A DNA stretch of 64,000 nt, taken from assembly GCA_018896025.1 (NCBI GenBank), contig JAHIND010000017.1, forward strand, positions 248,001 through 312,000, read 5' to 3'. The notes beneath the pieces were generated by a model. The model searched no databases. It saw only the letters and a program-made list of their open reading frames with translations, and was not told the origin of the DNA. The DNA is from Pseudomonadota bacterium (GTDB lineage: Bacteria; Desulfobacterota; Desulfarculia; Desulfarculales; Desulfarculaceae). Made by a program: the position numbers and the translations under genes. Position 1 is the stretch's first letter. Every line of letters starts with the position of its first letter. This document shows, piece by piece, positions 62,946 through 64,000 of the stretch.

Positions 62946-63245
62946 CTATTGTATGTTCATGGCCGAGCCGACGATGAGGCTCATCAAGCCGGCGATGACC
63001 ACGTTTTGCAGAAAGATTATGGCCAGGATCAAGACAACCGGGGCTATATCGAACCCGCCGAAATTAGTGGGTATAATACGGCGCACCCGCCAGAACACCG
63101 GTTCGGTGACCGCGAACAAGAAGCGCACGATGGGATTGCCCGGGTCCGGGCGCACCCAGGTGATCACCGCCGCGGCGACGATAACCCACATGTAAGCGCC
63201 CAGAAGCCAGCTTATAAACTGAAGTATCTTGAGAAAAAATATCAT
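62946..63245 (-). CDS. YggT-family membrane protein
   Basis: The 99-residue protein has two long hydrophobic segments (ILQFISWLLGAYMWVIVAAA and ILAIIFLQNVVIAGLMSLIV) separated by a loop with WVRPDPGNPIVRFLFAVTEP and FWRVRRIIP, the signature of single-copy YggT domains. The role is unknown, though family members appear near division and osmotic-stress genes. GACGAGGG precedes the ATG. It is 31 bp ahead of the nudix gene. Confidence 0.93.
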   Translation of the reverse strand: MIFFLKILQFISWLLGAYMWVIVAAAVITWVRPDPGNPIVRFLFAVTEPVFWRVRRIIPTNFGGFDIAPVVLILAIIFLQNVVIAGLMSLIVGSAMNIQ

Positions 63246-63414
63246 GTCCCTCGTCCCATCCTGCCGCCAAAAGGCCTAAGTTATAGGCTAATACTGATTG
63301 CCGGGGCCCGGCCTGTCAAGCCCGGCCGCCCCGAGGCTTTAAGTGCTTCTAAAACCCGGCGCAGGAAATGCCTAACGTGGGGATTTGGTTTGCTTTCAAG
63401 CACATGCCCTGCTC

Positions 63415-63443
63415 TTGAGTTTGTGAAACTGACTTGTTATACT
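63415..63443 (+). promoter_or_regulatory. Candidate promoter of the small secreted protein gene
   Basis: TTGAGT (63415-63420) and TATACT (63438-63443) are 17 bases apart, matching four and five of six consensus positions. An imperfect GGCTCC/GGAGCC hairpin lies between it and the ATG, at about 63481-63504. The rest of the 284-bp gap from 63246 to 63529 holds nothing else I can assign. Confidence 0.55.
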
Positions 63444-63529
63444 GTGTAGCCAACAGTCGAGCAATACATTCCCGTGCCACGGCTCCCTGTGCGATTCAGG
63501 AGCCGCGTGGAGGGTGGGAGAAACCAACC

Positions 63530-63961
63530 ATGAAAAGCAAGCGTCTGGTGATGGTTTTTGGTCTGGTGGCCGCCTTGGCCCTGGGCTTGGCCCTGGCCGT
63601 ACCGGCCAAAACCACCAAACCCGAGATTTGTCTGGACAAGAAGCAGTGCGCCGAGCAACTGCGTTTCGGCAAGCAGGCCTTTGAACGCGGCGACTACAGC
63701 ACGGCCAAGGGCTATTTCAAGCAGGCGGTGGTGGCGGACCCCACTTCGCCGGCGGCCTGGGCCTTTTACGATCTGTCCATAATGTACGACGTGGCCATGC
63801 AGGTCCAAAAAGCGGGCCAGGTGAAGGTTTCCGGTGCGCCGGTGCCGGGCGCCGCCCCCCAGACTACTCCCAGCGCAGCCAGCCCTACTGCCGCTCCTCC
63901 TCCACCCGCACCCAAATCTTCTCCCCAACCGGCCATAGTTATCCAGGACGAAGGGTGCTAG
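63530..63961 (+). CDS. Small secreted TPR-like protein with Pro/Ala-rich tail
   Basis: The 143-residue protein has a signal peptide (VMVFGLVAALALGLALAVPA, cut near AKTTK), and the next part includes a single TPR-like helix pair (LRFGKQAFERGDYSTAKGYF). The C-terminal 45 residues are rich in Pro, Ala, Ser and Gln and end VIQDEGC. I do not recognise a family. GGGAG lies nine bases before the ATG. It could be a periplasmic or outer-membrane-associated accessory protein; it lacks an exosortase-type C-terminal membrane segment, so it is not a sorting substrate. Confidence 0.72.
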   Translation: MKSKRLVMVFGLVAALALGLALAVPAKTTKPEICLDKKQCAEQLRFGKQAFERGDYSTAKGYFKQAVVADPTSPAAWAFYDLSIMYDVAMQVQKAGQVKVSGAPVPGAAPQTTPSAASPTAAPPPPAPKSSPQPAIVIQDEGC

Positions 63962-64000
63962 AGGGTTGTTCTAGGGCGGCCCGAACTATCGGATTTTAGA

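Noticed and set aside
63530..63961. Small secreted protein as an exosortase substrate
   Set aside because: It has no C-terminal membrane segment or Arg-rich end; it ends with a Pro/Ala tail and VIQDEGC.

Overview
The window is a GC-rich (roughly two-thirds G+C by eye), gene-dense stretch of a Gram-negative chromosome. Outer-membrane machinery (LolA, a Wza-like exporter, a beta-barrel protein), an exosortase/EpsI polysaccharide locus, selenocysteine biosynthesis (SelA) and anaerobic cobalamin lower-ligand genes together suggest an anaerobic member of Desulfobacterota (the former Deltaproteobacteria, Desulfarculus-like). That placement is inference from gene content, not a database match. No phage, CRISPR array, tRNA or rRNA was seen.

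Bases 1-20,000 are mainly housekeeping. A minus-strand operon runs ftsK, a small winged-helix-like gene, lolA, cobU, cobT and cobS (cobS is cut by the window edge). Divergently come ssb, a Sua5/YrdC gene and an Asp/Glu racemase. After an MFS exporter, a second minus-strand operon carries hisC, cmk, rpsA, sppA and an EI24-family membrane protein. Next are a PPOX-fold, cupin, hypothetical and SPOR cluster, an IclR regulator, an unusually long SRP RNA with an Alu domain, and an HU gene with a strong promoter.

Bases 20,400-31,800 make surface-sugar precursors. There is a methyltransferase-glycosyltransferase fusion coupled to a GT-C-like membrane glycosyltransferase, a Wzx-type flippase, undecaprenyl-diphosphatase, and a GDP-mannose set (manC, a DedA protein, manA, phosphomannomutase) closed by a strong terminator.

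Bases 33,100-58,150 hold an exosortase-associated exopolysaccharide locus. In order it encodes an export protein, beta-barrel, Wzz-like chain-length protein, XrtA-type ATPase, tyrosine-kinase-like protein, priming sugar transferase, exosortase, EpsI, O-antigen ligase-like protein, deacetylase-like protein, heparinase-like lyase, PrsT-like TPR protein, a RIFT-barrel lyase-like protein, two methyltransferases and four glycosyltransferases. The kinase-like protein has Arg in place of the Walker A Lys and no tyrosine tail, so it may not be a kinase. No obvious exosortase substrate lies in the window.

Bases 58,200-64,000 carry a protein with two degenerate GGDEF-like domains plus TPRs directly after selA, then a NUDIX hydrolase, a YggT protein and a small secreted protein. 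Two copies of a miniature inverted-repeat element (about 260 bp) lie directly upstream of hisC and selA, and a core-only relative lies near 10.1 kb.
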